Position numbers and translations under genes: made by a program
Origin: Desulfurivibrionaceae bacterium
GTDB taxonomy: Bacteria > Desulfobacterota > Desulfobulbia > Desulfobulbales > VMSU01
Length of the DNA stretch: 64,000 bases
Reading direction: 5' to 3'
Assembly (NCBI GenBank): GCA_030145275.1
Contig: JAQYVV010000002.1
Span: 186,001 to 250,000, forward strand
The notes under the pieces: model-generated
Database searches by the model: none
The model's input: only the letters and a program-made list of their open reading frames with translations
Told to the model about the DNA's origin: nothing
In this document: in pieces, positions 37,397-45,746 of the stretch
How the letters are laid out: every line of letters starts with the position of its first letter
Position numbering within the stretch: the stretch's first letter is position 1

Positions 37397-37531
37397 CTAT
37401 TTTGCGGGATTGCCAATCAGGTCAAAGGAATCACCCGATTCGTTCATCACGGCACCAAACTCTTCAATGCTGAAATCGTAGCCTTCAGCCACTGCCATTG
37501 CCACGAAATCTTTCTTTTGTCTTGACGGCAT
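37397..37531 (-). CDS. 44-aa peptide, possibly Nif11-like
   Basis: ORF MPSRQKKDFVAMAVAEGYD continuing to a TAG at 37397, starting at the second of two adjacent ATG codons with GAGG close upstream. The AVAEGYDFSIEEFGAVM part resembles the C-terminal half of the Nif11 domain, used as a leader in some ribosomal peptides. No maturation gene is adjacent, and the domain is shorter than usual, so a fragment is equally likely. Confidence 0.35.
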   Translation of the reverse strand: MPSRQKKDFVAMAVAEGYDFSIEEFGAVMNESGDSFDLIGNPAK

Positions 37532-37628
37532 CATACCTCATTCGTAGTTTCTCATTTTCCCTGCCCGTAATAAGTAGTGTCTCAATATTTTTTTAGACAT
37601 AATTTTTCTTCTTGTATGGGTGTTTATC

Positions 37629-38939
37629 TTAAATTTCTTCGATTTGACGCCGGCAGAGCTTCATCTGCTTCTCTTTTACTTCATCCATATCAAGATGATA
37701 TATATCTTTGGGGAAAAGAAGCTCGGCAACTCCTGAGTCAAAAATTCTTTTTATTTCGTATTCGTCATGGGAGACATCGCGTTGGTATATGTAGTTCAGG
37801 TAAGTCTTGTTGGTGTGAATGATAAATTCAACCCTCATTCCCCCCATCCTGGCAAAAAACTTGAACATAGGCGTTCCAGGAGAACTGCCAGCACTGCTGC
37901 TTTCATGGAGACCGTCTGTCAGTGTGTCTGAAACCTCTTCGAGAGTCATGAAGGAGTCGGCTTTTATGGCACTATGGGTGAGATGTCTCTGGAATGTTTT
38001 GACGTTCGGGATGGAGTCAAGCACAGCCATTAAGCCAAAGTCATCGTCCACAGCCACTGCCGGGTTTTCTTCACCTTTGCGTAAGAGTTTTAAAACTTTT
38101 GTTTCGGGACCTTTCTTGCGGATTGATACATAGATGGGGATTTCACGGCCATTCGCTTGGAAGAGGCGTCTTTTGATCAAAGTGAGCTTCTGGCCTTTCT
38201 TTAATTTGATCTTTTTTGCATCTGCTAAGTTCAGGACCGTAACGTCCTTGCAGGCAAAATGTTCTTCATCATGATTACTAAGCAGATAGGAGATATCAAG
38301 TTTACCTATCAGCATTTCGGAGCTCCATACATTGGAATTGAGAAAATTCAAAAAATGAGAGAAATTTTGTTCGATATTTGTCTCTCTTTCCCGTTGGTCA
38401 ATGGAACCAGCCAAACTCATTAATACAAGCTTTCTTTTGGCTTCAAATCTTGCCTTCTTGTGGTATCGGCTATTGAACAGGATAAGAAGTAAATCAATGG
38501 GACTGTTTGTCGTATCTATCTCATTGGTCATTTCAATGTGGGAGGAATACTGAGACAACATCTTACCCTTCAGGTATCGTATAACCGCATCTGCCGTTCG
38601 GGAATAACTGCTGATTGCTGAGACTATTTCCCGCTCGTTTCCTGCTATTCCGAACATATTACCGAGCAAGCTGTAGCCTCTTTTGTTGATCTTGAGGCGT
38701 AGGGCTTGATTGTCCATTAGATTTGGGATTTCTGAAAATGTGCGGACATCAAGAAAATCAAATATTTGATTGCGGATAATTCTGTATTTGGTGATTGACT
38801 CATTGGTTCTCAGTGATCGTAAAAAACCACGAGTATTCTTTGAAAACAGAGTATTTCCTGGAACATTGGTAACGGTGGCAAAAGGGCCGTTTTGATCCAG
38901 AAGTGGGAATTTACCATTTGTTTTTTGATTAAGACTCAT
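37629..38939 (-). CDS. Hypothetical 436-aa cytoplasmic protein
   Basis: 436 aa, mainly soluble, without signal peptide or clear motif. The N-terminus is polar, the middle (residues ~50-200) is helical and Arg-rich, and residues ~230-320 have beta-type composition (DVTVLNLADAKKIKLKKGQKL). I do not recognise the family. Its ATG overlaps the stop of the DUF2721 gene (ATGA at 38936-38939), so the pair is translationally coupled and probably acts together, perhaps as a membrane-anchored complex. AAGGG lies 8 nt upstream. Confidence 0.7.
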   Translation of the reverse strand: MSLNQKTNGKFPLLDQNGPFATVTNVPGNTLFSKNTRGFLRSLRTNESITKYRIIRNQIFDFLDVRTFSEIPNLMDNQALRLKINKRGYSLLGNMFGIAGNEREIVSAISSYSRTADAVIRYLKGKMLSQYSSHIEMTNEIDTTNSPIDLLLILFNSRYHKKARFEAKRKLVLMSLAGSIDQRERETNIEQNFSHFLNFLNSNVWSSEMLIGKLDISYLLSNHDEEHFACKDVTVLNLADAKKIKLKKGQKLTLIKRRLFQANGREIPIYVSIRKKGPETKVLKLLRKGEENPAVAVDDDFGLMAVLDSIPNVKTFQRHLTHSAIKADSFMTLEEVSDTLTDGLHESSSAGSSPGTPMFKFFARMGGMRVEFIIHTNKTYLNYIYQRDVSHDEYEIKRIFDSGVAELLFPKDIYHLDMDEVKEKQMKLCRRQIEEI

Positions 38940-39322
38940 TGCTTTTTGCCCTTAAAATTTTCCATATCGCTTAAGGCAATATTGAGTGCTTCAACAGATA
39001 AGAGGACCTCTCGGAAAGAGAAGGTTAGACTCGCAGCAAAAATCATTTTACCGGCAAAGGGGAAACCAGCAAATAATACAAACATGCAAATTACGCAAGA
39101 TAGCAGACAGGCAACTCCAAAAGCCTGCATGTTTTTTATAAGCTGCACTCTGAGTCGCAGGCTTTTGATCTGCCCCGCAATGTTATCATCTTGGTTGTCT
39201 CTGTGAGTTGCATGCAACGCTCTGATCCTTGAGGCCACGGTCAGGAAACGATTGGTGTAGGCCACCATCAGTAAGGATACGGTTGGGAATAGAAGGGCTG
39301 GTGTTGTTAGTGTTAATTCCAT
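38936..39322 (-). CDS. DUF2721 family membrane protein
   Basis: 128 aa. Three membrane helices: ~5-25 (LLFPTVSLLMVAYTNRF), ~65-85 and ~90-110. The family pattern is the early LTTPALLFP..SLLMVAYTNRFL, the loop RVQLIKNMQAFGV and the FAASLTFSFREVLLSVEALNIAL end, typical of DUF2721. Function unknown. It is coupled to the 436-aa gene by a 4-nt overlap, and follows the coding-like remnant at 39327-39482. Confidence 0.8.
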   Translation of the reverse strand: MELTLTTPALLFPTVSLLMVAYTNRFLTVASRIRALHATHRDNQDDNIAGQIKSLRLRVQLIKNMQAFGVACLLSCVICMFVLFAGFPFAGKMIFAASLTFSFREVLLSVEALNIALSDMENFKGKKQ

Positions 39323-39326
39323 GGCA

Positions 39327-39482
39327 TCAGGTCATTTTGATAAAATTAGTCAATAAGTTATTATAGTGTTTAGCCAGTGTTTCTTTATGCTTTTTGGCAT
39401 CATTAATAATTGTATCGGGGTTTATATATCTACAGTTCAGTGATGATAACCACTTTTGCCCTGCACTGGTAAGGTAATATAT
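39327..39482 (-). pseudogene. Coding-like remnant in frame after the amt stop
   Basis: A 51-codon frame after the Amt TAA, beginning IIYYLTSAGQKWLSSL and ending in TGA 4 nt before the DUF2721 ATG. It lacks any ATG, GTG or TTG near its start. YYLTSAGQKWL looks like the C-terminal wing of a winged-helix protein. It is in the same frame as amt, and the codon pattern looks real. Likely the 3' end of a lost gene. Confidence 0.4.
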
Positions 39483-39485
39483 TAT

Positions 39486-40805
39486 TTATTTCTTGCTGAA
39501 CTCTGGGTATGCCTCAAGGCCGCACTCTGAGATATCCACACCTTCAAGCTCTTCTTCTTCGCTGACACGAATGCCCATAACTGCTTTGATAATGCTCCAG
39601 ACAACCAGGCTCGATCCAAATACCCAGGCAAAGATGACGCCGATACCGGTAAGCTGAGCAATCAGAGATCCCTCGGGATTAGTGAATGCAACTGCAATCA
39701 GGCCCCAGATTCCGACCACGCCGTGTACGGAAATAGCACCTACCGGATCGTCAAGTCGTGCTTTGTCGATAAAGACGATGGAGGCAACAACAAGAAGTCC
39801 ACCGATTGTACCGATGAGAGTTGCTACCATTGCTGTTGGGGTTAATGGTTCTGCCGTGATAGCGACAAGTCCTGCCAGGGCACCGTTGAGGGCCATGGTA
39901 AGATCAGCTTTGCCAAACCATAGCTGAGAGAGCAGTAGGGCGGCAACTAAGCCACCGGCTGCAGCCATATTGGTGTTGACAAAAATCATGGAGACGGCAT
40001 TTGCTTCTAAAATATTGCTGATCTTGAGTTCGGAGCCGCCGTTGAAGCCGAACCATCCCATCCATAGGATGAAGGTACCCAGTGTGGCGAGGGGTAGATT
40101 GGAGCCTGGGATGGCTTTGACTTTGCCGTTTTCATACTTACCTTTTCGTGCTCCAAGAAGCAGGGCACCGGCGAGAGCTGCAGAAGCACCACAGAGATGA
40201 ACAACTCCAGAGCCGGCAAAGTCCAAGAAACCAAGGCCGTCAAGAAAGCCGCCGCCCCACTTCCAGTACCCTTCAACAGGGTAGATAAAACCGGTCAAGA
40301 CGACCGCGAAGATAAGAAAACTCCAAAGTTTCATCCGTTCAGCAACTGCGCCGGAAACAATAGACATGGCCGTGGCCACGAAAACTACCTGGAAGAAAAA
40401 GTCTGCCATGCTGGAGTAGTAGGTTTCTCCTCCACTTTTCAATACTGCGTCAACAGTATTGTCAGCGTCAAGCCAAAAGCTGAGCCCAGGGATGAAGCTG
40501 CTGAGTCCTTCGCCGTACATGATATTGTAACCCACAAACATGTACATGATGCAGGCGATAGAGTAGAGAGCCACGTTTTTGGTAAGAATCTCAACCGTAT
40601 TCTTGCCGCGGACTAGTCCGGCCTCAAGCATGGAAAAGCCGGCGGCCATCCACATGACCAGGGCGCCGGACATGAGGAAATAAAAGGTGTCAATTGAGTA
40701 AGCTAGATTAATAAGGGTTTCGCCGACGCTAGGTTCTCCTGCAAATGCCGGGACAGCTGCAAGGGATGCCAGGATCAGCGTGGCTATGGTTATTTTAGTG
40801 CGCAT
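39486..40805 (-). CDS. amt: Ammonium transporter
   Basis: 439 aa from the ATG at 40805, which has GAGGAG 8 nt upstream; the longer frame to 40934 would overlap the glnK end. A signal peptide (TLILASLAAVPAFA) is followed by 11 membrane helices, with the Amt signature region around FAGSGVVHLCGASAALAGA and VHGVVGIWGLIAVAF, holding the twin conserved His. It carries ammonium into the cell. The gene follows glnK, the PII protein that binds and blocks Amt, and both share a sigma-54 promoter. The C-terminus is short and cytoplasmic. Confidence 0.93.
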   Translation of the reverse strand: MRTKITIATLILASLAAVPAFAGEPSVGETLINLAYSIDTFYFLMSGALVMWMAAGFSMLEAGLVRGKNTVEILTKNVALYSIACIMYMFVGYNIMYGEGLSSFIPGLSFWLDADNTVDAVLKSGGETYYSSMADFFFQVVFVATAMSIVSGAVAERMKLWSFLIFAVVLTGFIYPVEGYWKWGGGFLDGLGFLDFAGSGVVHLCGASAALAGALLLGARKGKYENGKVKAIPGSNLPLATLGTFILWMGWFGFNGGSELKISNILEANAVSMIFVNTNMAAAGGLVAALLLSQLWFGKADLTMALNGALAGLVAITAEPLTPTAMVATLIGTIGGLLVVASIVFIDKARLDDPVGAISVHGVVGIWGLIAVAFTNPEGSLIAQLTGIGVIFAWVFGSSLVVWSIIKAVMGIRVSEEEELEGVDISECGLEAYPEFSKK

Positions 40806-40854
40806 TGGTTTGTCTCCTCTTGATAAATTGTGAACGCTGATTTTATCTGTTTGT

Positions 40855-41241
<387 letters not shown>

Positions 41242-41272
41242 CTATTGCTAAGTTGTCTTTGTTGTTAGCTTA

Positions 41273-41289
41273 AGCATTTATGGTGCCAA
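41273..41289 (-). promoter_or_regulatory. Sigma-54 promoter of glnK-amt
   Basis: On the minus strand it reads TTGGCACCATAAATGCT, with GG and GC 12 nt apart as in the TGGCAC-N5-TTGC consensus; TGC fills the -12 element. It lies 80 nt before the glnK ATG. Sigma-54 control, with NtrC-like activation under nitrogen limitation, is expected for this operon; no activator site was identified. Confidence 0.75.
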
Positions 41290-41640
41290 TCATTTTGGTA
41301 AAAGTATTTAAATGATATATGTAACTAGTAATACGGCTTAAAAATAAAATTTAATGGTTGTCTCTAGTGTGAGTTGGGGAAGCTGTTTTATTGAGAAGGT
41401 TTACAAAAATGTAAAACTACACCGATAGTTAATACGTTTATGTGGTTTTTTTGTGGTAGGGGTGTGGTGACTTATGGCTGGGTAATCGTCAATAAGGTGT
41501 TATTTCCGGAATAGTCAATGGGATGTTAGAAAAGAGGGGGAAGGTTACAAAAATGAAGAGTTTGCTGTTTTTTATAAATGTTTAGGTTTTTAGCTCAATT
41601 AAATACTCCACGAGAGTATTTTCTCTCTTTTGTCTGCCTA

Positions 41641-41673
41641 AAGGTGCTGGACAGATTTGCTGCCCAGCACCTT
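41641..41673. terminator. Strong hairpin, possible terminator
   Basis: AAGGTGCTGG (41641-41650) pairs exactly with CCAGCACCTT (41664-41673). A TTTT follows on the plus strand; on the minus strand, where cooS would need it, the tract after the stem is weaker. Confidence 0.55.
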
Positions 41674-41693
41674 TTCACTTATCTGCGGGAGTT

Positions 41694-41844
41694 TTAGTGC
41701 CTTATAACTGAAATCCTGTCACAAAAAACCAGATAAGCGAAGACTTCGGGTAAGCAAAGACTCCGAGAATTCCAAAAAAGAACAATGCTCCCAATATGTT
41801 GCAGACCACTGTTAAGGCACTTATTTCCGGTCTATCTGGATTAG
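41694..41844. repeat. Family A repeat (A8)
   Basis: 151 bp, TTAGTGCCTTATAACTG to TGGATTAG, nearly identical to A5 and A6. One exact 17-bp unit lies at 41732-41748 and a diverged one at 41749-41765. It ends 13 bp beyond the cooS stop. Confidence 0.92.
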
Positions 41845-41857
41845 TTTTTACTGTGAA

Positions 41858-43735
41858 TTATTCGCCTAGTCCCAAGGCTTTACGTTTTTGTCTGATCCGC
41901 TGATCAATGAGTTCGGCGGCCTTAAAAGGATCCGGTTCAATACCGAAGCAGGCACCGAGGAGATTGTCTAATCCTTCCAGAGCCAGGTTGGTCACTATTT
42001 CGGAGCCGGTAATGTTGGGAGGGTGGCCGAGGTGGGTGTATATGCCTGAGGCAACACAGTAGGTGCCAATGGCGGCTGCTTTTTCTGAATACCATTCCGG
42101 CGATGAGCCGGCCAGTGGCAGATCGGAAATATCTACACCAAGCTCATTGGCAAGTAGCGCTGCAAGTTGAAGAACTCGTGCATTATCAACACAGCTGCCC
42201 ATATGCAGCACTGGTGGAATACCTAAAGAAGCACAAATCTCCTTAAGGCCAGGTCCCGCCATCTCAATGGCCTCCGGCACCAGAAGCCCTGCCTTGCCGG
42301 TCGCAGTAGTAACGCAGCCGGTCACCAGCACCAGAATATCTTTTTTGATGAGTTCCTTGGTCAGGTTGACATTGCAGTAGTCCTGTTGATATTTGGGATT
42401 GTTGCAGCCGACAATGGCCACAGCCCCTCGGATCTTGCCTGCCTTAATCGCATCAACCAATGGGGTCAGGGTACCTCCCATGGCCCCCAAGAGGACTTCG
42501 TTGGAAAATCCAGTGACCAACTCAATTGTTCCCTCAGGGATTTCAACCCGTTTGTCATTACGTAAGCCAAAACGCTCAATAGCCATACGCACAACCTTTC
42601 GCGCCTGCGCCATGCCGTTATGCATTTCAAATTTTACATGTTCGGCCCCGGTGAATTTTGCCTTGTCAGCAGTGGTGACCATCTTAGTGTGGTAACAATT
42701 GCCAATAGTTACCATGCTGGGCATAATGCATTGATAATCCACCACGATAAGTTCAACCGCGCCGGTGACAATGGCCAGTTCGGTCATCAGGTGGTTTCCG
42801 GCCATGGGAATACCTTGACGCATCATTAACTCATTGCCAGTACAACAAAGTCCCGCCAGATTGATGCCGGCAGCCCCCTTTTCCTTAGCCAGGGCAATGA
42901 GCTCAGGGTCGTTGACTGCCTCGACAATTTTTTCGGAAACAATGGGATTATGGCCATGCACCAGGATATTGACCTGATCTTTTTTGATAACTCCGAGGTT
43001 TACCGCAGACTTTCTGGGGCTTGGGGTTCCAAAGAGGATGTCGGAAATTTCGGTGGCGATCATCGATCCGGCCCAGCCATCGGCCAGACTGGTACGGGCA
43101 GTGTGAAGCATGGTGTTGGCGGCATCGTTATCACAACCCATATGGGTGCGGTGCATCATTTCGGCAATCTCTCGATCAACACCACGGGGGGTAATGCCAA
43201 GGTTTTTCCAGATTTGTTTTCTTTTTTCAGGAACCCGACATAAAAAAGAGAGTTCGTCAATGGTGCTGCCGTAATTGGCGAAAAATTCATTGCATAAATC
43301 TTTGGCTACTTCAAGGACAAGTCGGCCTTCGGTGCTAATTTTCAACTCACTGGCAATACGAAGCAGCTTGGCCTCATCCTTAATGCTATAATCTTCAGTC
43401 AGGCCATGGGCCACGGCATGCAAGGCCTCAATGCAATCACGCCCATGGTCGGAATGACCGGCGCAGCCTCCGCTCACAAAGCGGCCAAAGTTACGGGCGA
43501 CAATCACATCTCCATCGGCACCGCAAACACCCAGAGGGGCTTTTTTGCTGATCCGGCAGGGTCCCATGGTGCAGTTTCGACACGAAAGGCCGCTTTCACA
43601 GGATGTACAGTGAGGAGTCTGGTGTTCCAGGCGATCCCAGGCGGTGTCAATACCGTCCCGTTCTGCCTTGTGTAGCATCTGTCGTGCATCGTCCCAAATC
43701 GATTTCTCTTCAATAGGTTTTCTTTCTTTCGCCAT
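41858..43735 (-). CDS. cooS: Carbon-monoxide dehydrogenase catalytic subunit CooS
   Basis: 625 aa, normal length. The N-terminal CTSCESGLSCRNCTMGPCRI with CGADGD holds the B- and D-cluster cysteines. C-cluster ligands are placed by VHGHNPIVSEKI (His), GLCCTGNEL, GCNNPKYQQDY, TGCVTTATGKAGL, MGSCVDNARV and GTYCVASGIY. It interconverts CO and CO2 with nickel-iron-sulfur chemistry. No cooC, cooF, acs or hydrogenase gene is adjacent, so its electron partner and use (CO detoxification, energy or acetyl-CoA pathway) cannot be read here. TGAGGAG precedes the ATG. Confidence 0.95.
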   Translation of the reverse strand: MAKERKPIEEKSIWDDARQMLHKAERDGIDTAWDRLEHQTPHCTSCESGLSCRNCTMGPCRISKKAPLGVCGADGDVIVARNFGRFVSGGCAGHSDHGRDCIEALHAVAHGLTEDYSIKDEAKLLRIASELKISTEGRLVLEVAKDLCNEFFANYGSTIDELSFLCRVPEKRKQIWKNLGITPRGVDREIAEMMHRTHMGCDNDAANTMLHTARTSLADGWAGSMIATEISDILFGTPSPRKSAVNLGVIKKDQVNILVHGHNPIVSEKIVEAVNDPELIALAKEKGAAGINLAGLCCTGNELMMRQGIPMAGNHLMTELAIVTGAVELIVVDYQCIMPSMVTIGNCYHTKMVTTADKAKFTGAEHVKFEMHNGMAQARKVVRMAIERFGLRNDKRVEIPEGTIELVTGFSNEVLLGAMGGTLTPLVDAIKAGKIRGAVAIVGCNNPKYQQDYCNVNLTKELIKKDILVLVTGCVTTATGKAGLLVPEAIEMAGPGLKEICASLGIPPVLHMGSCVDNARVLQLAALLANELGVDISDLPLAGSSPEWYSEKAAAIGTYCVASGIYTHLGHPPNITGSEIVTNLALEGLDNLLGACFGIEPDPFKAAELIDQRIRQKRKALGLGE

Positions 43736-43821
43736 AGTATTTTCTCCTCAGTCATCTGTGTATTTTATCGGTTCTTCGTCCAGTCATGGGCCGATGATTT
43801 TTTTTAACGCCATCTGTACTG

Positions 43822-44010
43822 GTAAATATTCGGCTTGAGCTAAAAAAGTTCCATAAACCGGAAAATCCGTAAATGTTTGGCATGGCTTCATATCGGAGTC
43901 TACGCTTACCTCGTGCAGATAAGCGCAGACTTCGAGCAGGCTGGCGTAGCATAGTTGGCTATGTGGAGACAGCCTGATCGTGCGAAGATGGAGTCATGCC
44001 GAATATTTAC
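43822..44010. repeat. Family B repeat (B4) carrying 17-bp units
   Basis: Ends GTAAATATTCGGC and GCCGAATATTTAC are perfect inverted repeats. Inside are CGGAGTCTACGCTTACCTCG and GATAAGCGCAGACTTCG, an inverted pair of 17-bp-unit relatives, and the CGAAGATGGAGT seen in B5. It lies upstream of cooS. Confidence 0.85.
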
Positions 44011-44121
44011 CTGTACTGTTAGCTCTTTCACTGGGATATACCGGAGAGGCACCTCGTTTCCGTGAACAATAGATAGAAGGTGCAACCGTCAAGCGCTATG
44101 TTGATGGGGCAGGTAAAATCA

Positions 44122-44283
44122 TTATTTGTTTTTTGCGACTACCCATATGGCATGAACAATTCCTGGAATATAGCCGAATAGGGTTAATAAAATGTTAATC
44201 CAGAAATGTTTACCGATTCCTACCTGGAGGAATACCCCTAAAGGTGGTAATAAAACTGCGCAGATAATTTTGACAAGCTCCAT
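44122..44283 (-). CDS. Pmp3/YqaE family membrane peptide
   Basis: 53 aa with two hydrophobic segments. The sequence matches the Pmp3 (UPF0057) pattern: VLLPPLGVFLQVGIGKHFW and ILLTLFGYIPGIVHAIWV. AAGGAG lies 8 nt before the ATG. Related yeast and plant proteins affect membrane potential and salt or cold tolerance; the bacterial role is not known. The osmotic link would fit the sucrose genes but is only suggestive. Confidence 0.92.
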   Translation of the reverse strand: MELVKIICAVLLPPLGVFLQVGIGKHFWINILLTLFGYIPGIVHAIWVVAKNK

Positions 44284-44411
44284 AAAATACTCCTTTGGTT
44301 TTTTGTTAAATCAGATCGAGAAAACCTGACCTAAATCATGGCGTGAATTCCAATGACTTATTTATTTACGGCCCCTTAAGTGCACTTTTGTAGTTTTATA
44401 TAATTTTTTGA

Positions 44412-44459
44412 AACTATTCAGGTAGGGCCTCAAAATGGGCATAACCACCGAATAGTTAC
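44412..44459. repeat. Minimal family B-like pair (B7)
   Basis: AACTATTCAGGTAGG near 44412 and CCGAATAGTTACC ending near 44459 are inverted B-type ends only ~48 bp apart. It may be the smallest B form. Confidence 0.5.
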
Positions 44460-44615
44460 CTGTTTTTTTTGCATTATTTCTTCTGTGTAGATTGTTCATA
44501 AATAGGGCTCTACTCTTTGTTGTGTTGGCTATAAGTTACTCCAGGGGGCAAGCTATTAGTGTATGTTATAACTGAACTGAAATAAAGCCATTCTTCAAAA
44601 CAGAAGAATAAGAGA

Positions 44616-44846
44616 GTGGATTTGTCGCTAAAACTCTTAATCAGAGGCTTGTTTAAATGTAATGCATTTATGGCTTGCCATTATCATTCAAAAACACTGT
44701 GCCCATTTAATTGTAGAGGGTGTGTAGCCTCTTGCGAGTGCAATTGTACTTTTTATCAATGTGTGCATACCAGCCCTGTGAAAAAAATTTACCACTGTAA
44801 TCAACCCAGCTTGACTGGTAAGGTTGCCTTGGCAGCGTTCGAATAA
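44616..44846 (+). CDS. Small cysteine-rich protein, tentative
   Basis: 76 aa from a GTG at 44616, or ~58 aa from an ATG at 44670. Cys are clustered as CPFNCRGCVASCECNC and CTFYQC. No signal peptide and no family I recognise; metal binding is possible. It lies 130 bp before the selenoprotein gene on the same strand. Translation is not well supported. Confidence 0.35.
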   Translation: MDLSLKLLIRGLFKCNAFMACHYHSKTLCPFNCRGCVASCECNCTFYQCVHTSPVKKIYHCNQPSLTGKVALAAFE

Positions 44847-44977
44847 TTATTTTTTTGGGTGACACACGAGCACTACGTTTGTTATTTATATGATTTCATA
44901 TTCTTTTGTCATCTATTCGCAATATTTAGGAGAAATCATTAAGATAAACGAGTCATAAATTGCCCTGGGAATCCAAC

Positions 44978-45739
44978 ATGAAAAGCAGATTTTTATTAAT
45001 ATCAGTTTTCGTTATTGCTACGGTTTTTGTTCTTATTTCCACCATTTTAAGTCCACTGTATGCGGGACAGGTGGGTTATACAAATATTTCCGCACCCATG
45101 GTCAAAAATATTATTGATAATAACAATGGATTGCTGGTTAATGTTTTAAGTGAATTGGAAAATGAGATACAGCATATAACCGGCAGTATCAATATTCCGG
45201 TAAATAAAATAGTAACTACTGATAAATTGCCCGATGACAAGGCGGTAAAACTGATTTTTTACTGTATGGGTGAAATGTGACCGTTCAGTGAGCGAGCCGC
45301 AAGGATTGCGGCTGAAAAAGGTTACTTAAATGTTTTCAGGTTTGCTGGCGGTATTCCGGAGTGGAGAGAATTTAATTACCCAATGACCGTGAACCCCAAA
45401 TATCAGGGGGTCAGGGTAAAGAAACTGTCTCCCGATAAAGTTCAGGCCCTGTTAGATAAAGAGCCTCCCTTTATTCTTGATGTCCGTCCGTTGAATTTTG
45501 AGAAAAGCATAGATTTTATAAAAGACTCTGTTTATATCCACCTTGTAATCCTGCAGGATAACATCGATAAAATCCCACTTGACCGTGAAATTATTATTGC
45601 GGACTGGGCCATGAAGCAATCTCCGCTAGCGGCAAAATATCTTAAGAAGAACGGTTATAACATAATCGGCATTTTAAAAGGTGGAGTCTCCCGCTGGATT
45701 CAAGAGAAACGCCCCTTTGAAGCGAGGCCTTCTCCTTGA
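44978..45739 (+). CDS. Periplasmic tandem rhodanese, predicted selenoprotein (Sec101)
   Basis: 253 aa if the in-frame TGA at 45278-45280 is read as selenocysteine. A signal peptide (residues ~1-29) points to export. The first rhodanese domain (about 33-125) ends in FYCMGEM[18 protein letters not shown] and FAGGIPEW, which fits homologues that have a second Cys at the TGA position. The second domain (about 140-250) keeps ILDVRP and LKGGVSRW but has DWAMKQS where the active-site Cys loop should be, so it looks non-catalytic. Frames before and after TGA are the same. The ATG at 44978 is preferred to a TTG at 44960 because of GGGA. Sulfur transfer or redox is inferred. Confidence 0.82.
45278..45312 (+). 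promoter_or_regulatory. SECIS element: recoded UGA plus hairpin
   Basis: After the TGA come 15 nt, then GCCGCAA (45296-45302), loop GGA (45303-45305) and TTGCGGC (45306-45312), a perfect 7-bp stem. The apical loop begins 23 nt after the TGA and starts with G, as expected for bacterial SECIS elements bound by SelB (loop 16-37 nt downstream, a G in the first two loop positions). Confidence 0.82.
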
Positions 45740-45746
45740 TTGCTCT

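Noticed and set aside
45681-45746. Hybrid kinase start at ATG 45681
   Set aside because: It would overlap the end of the rhodanese gene by 59 nt; the 22 extra residues are the shadow of that gene.
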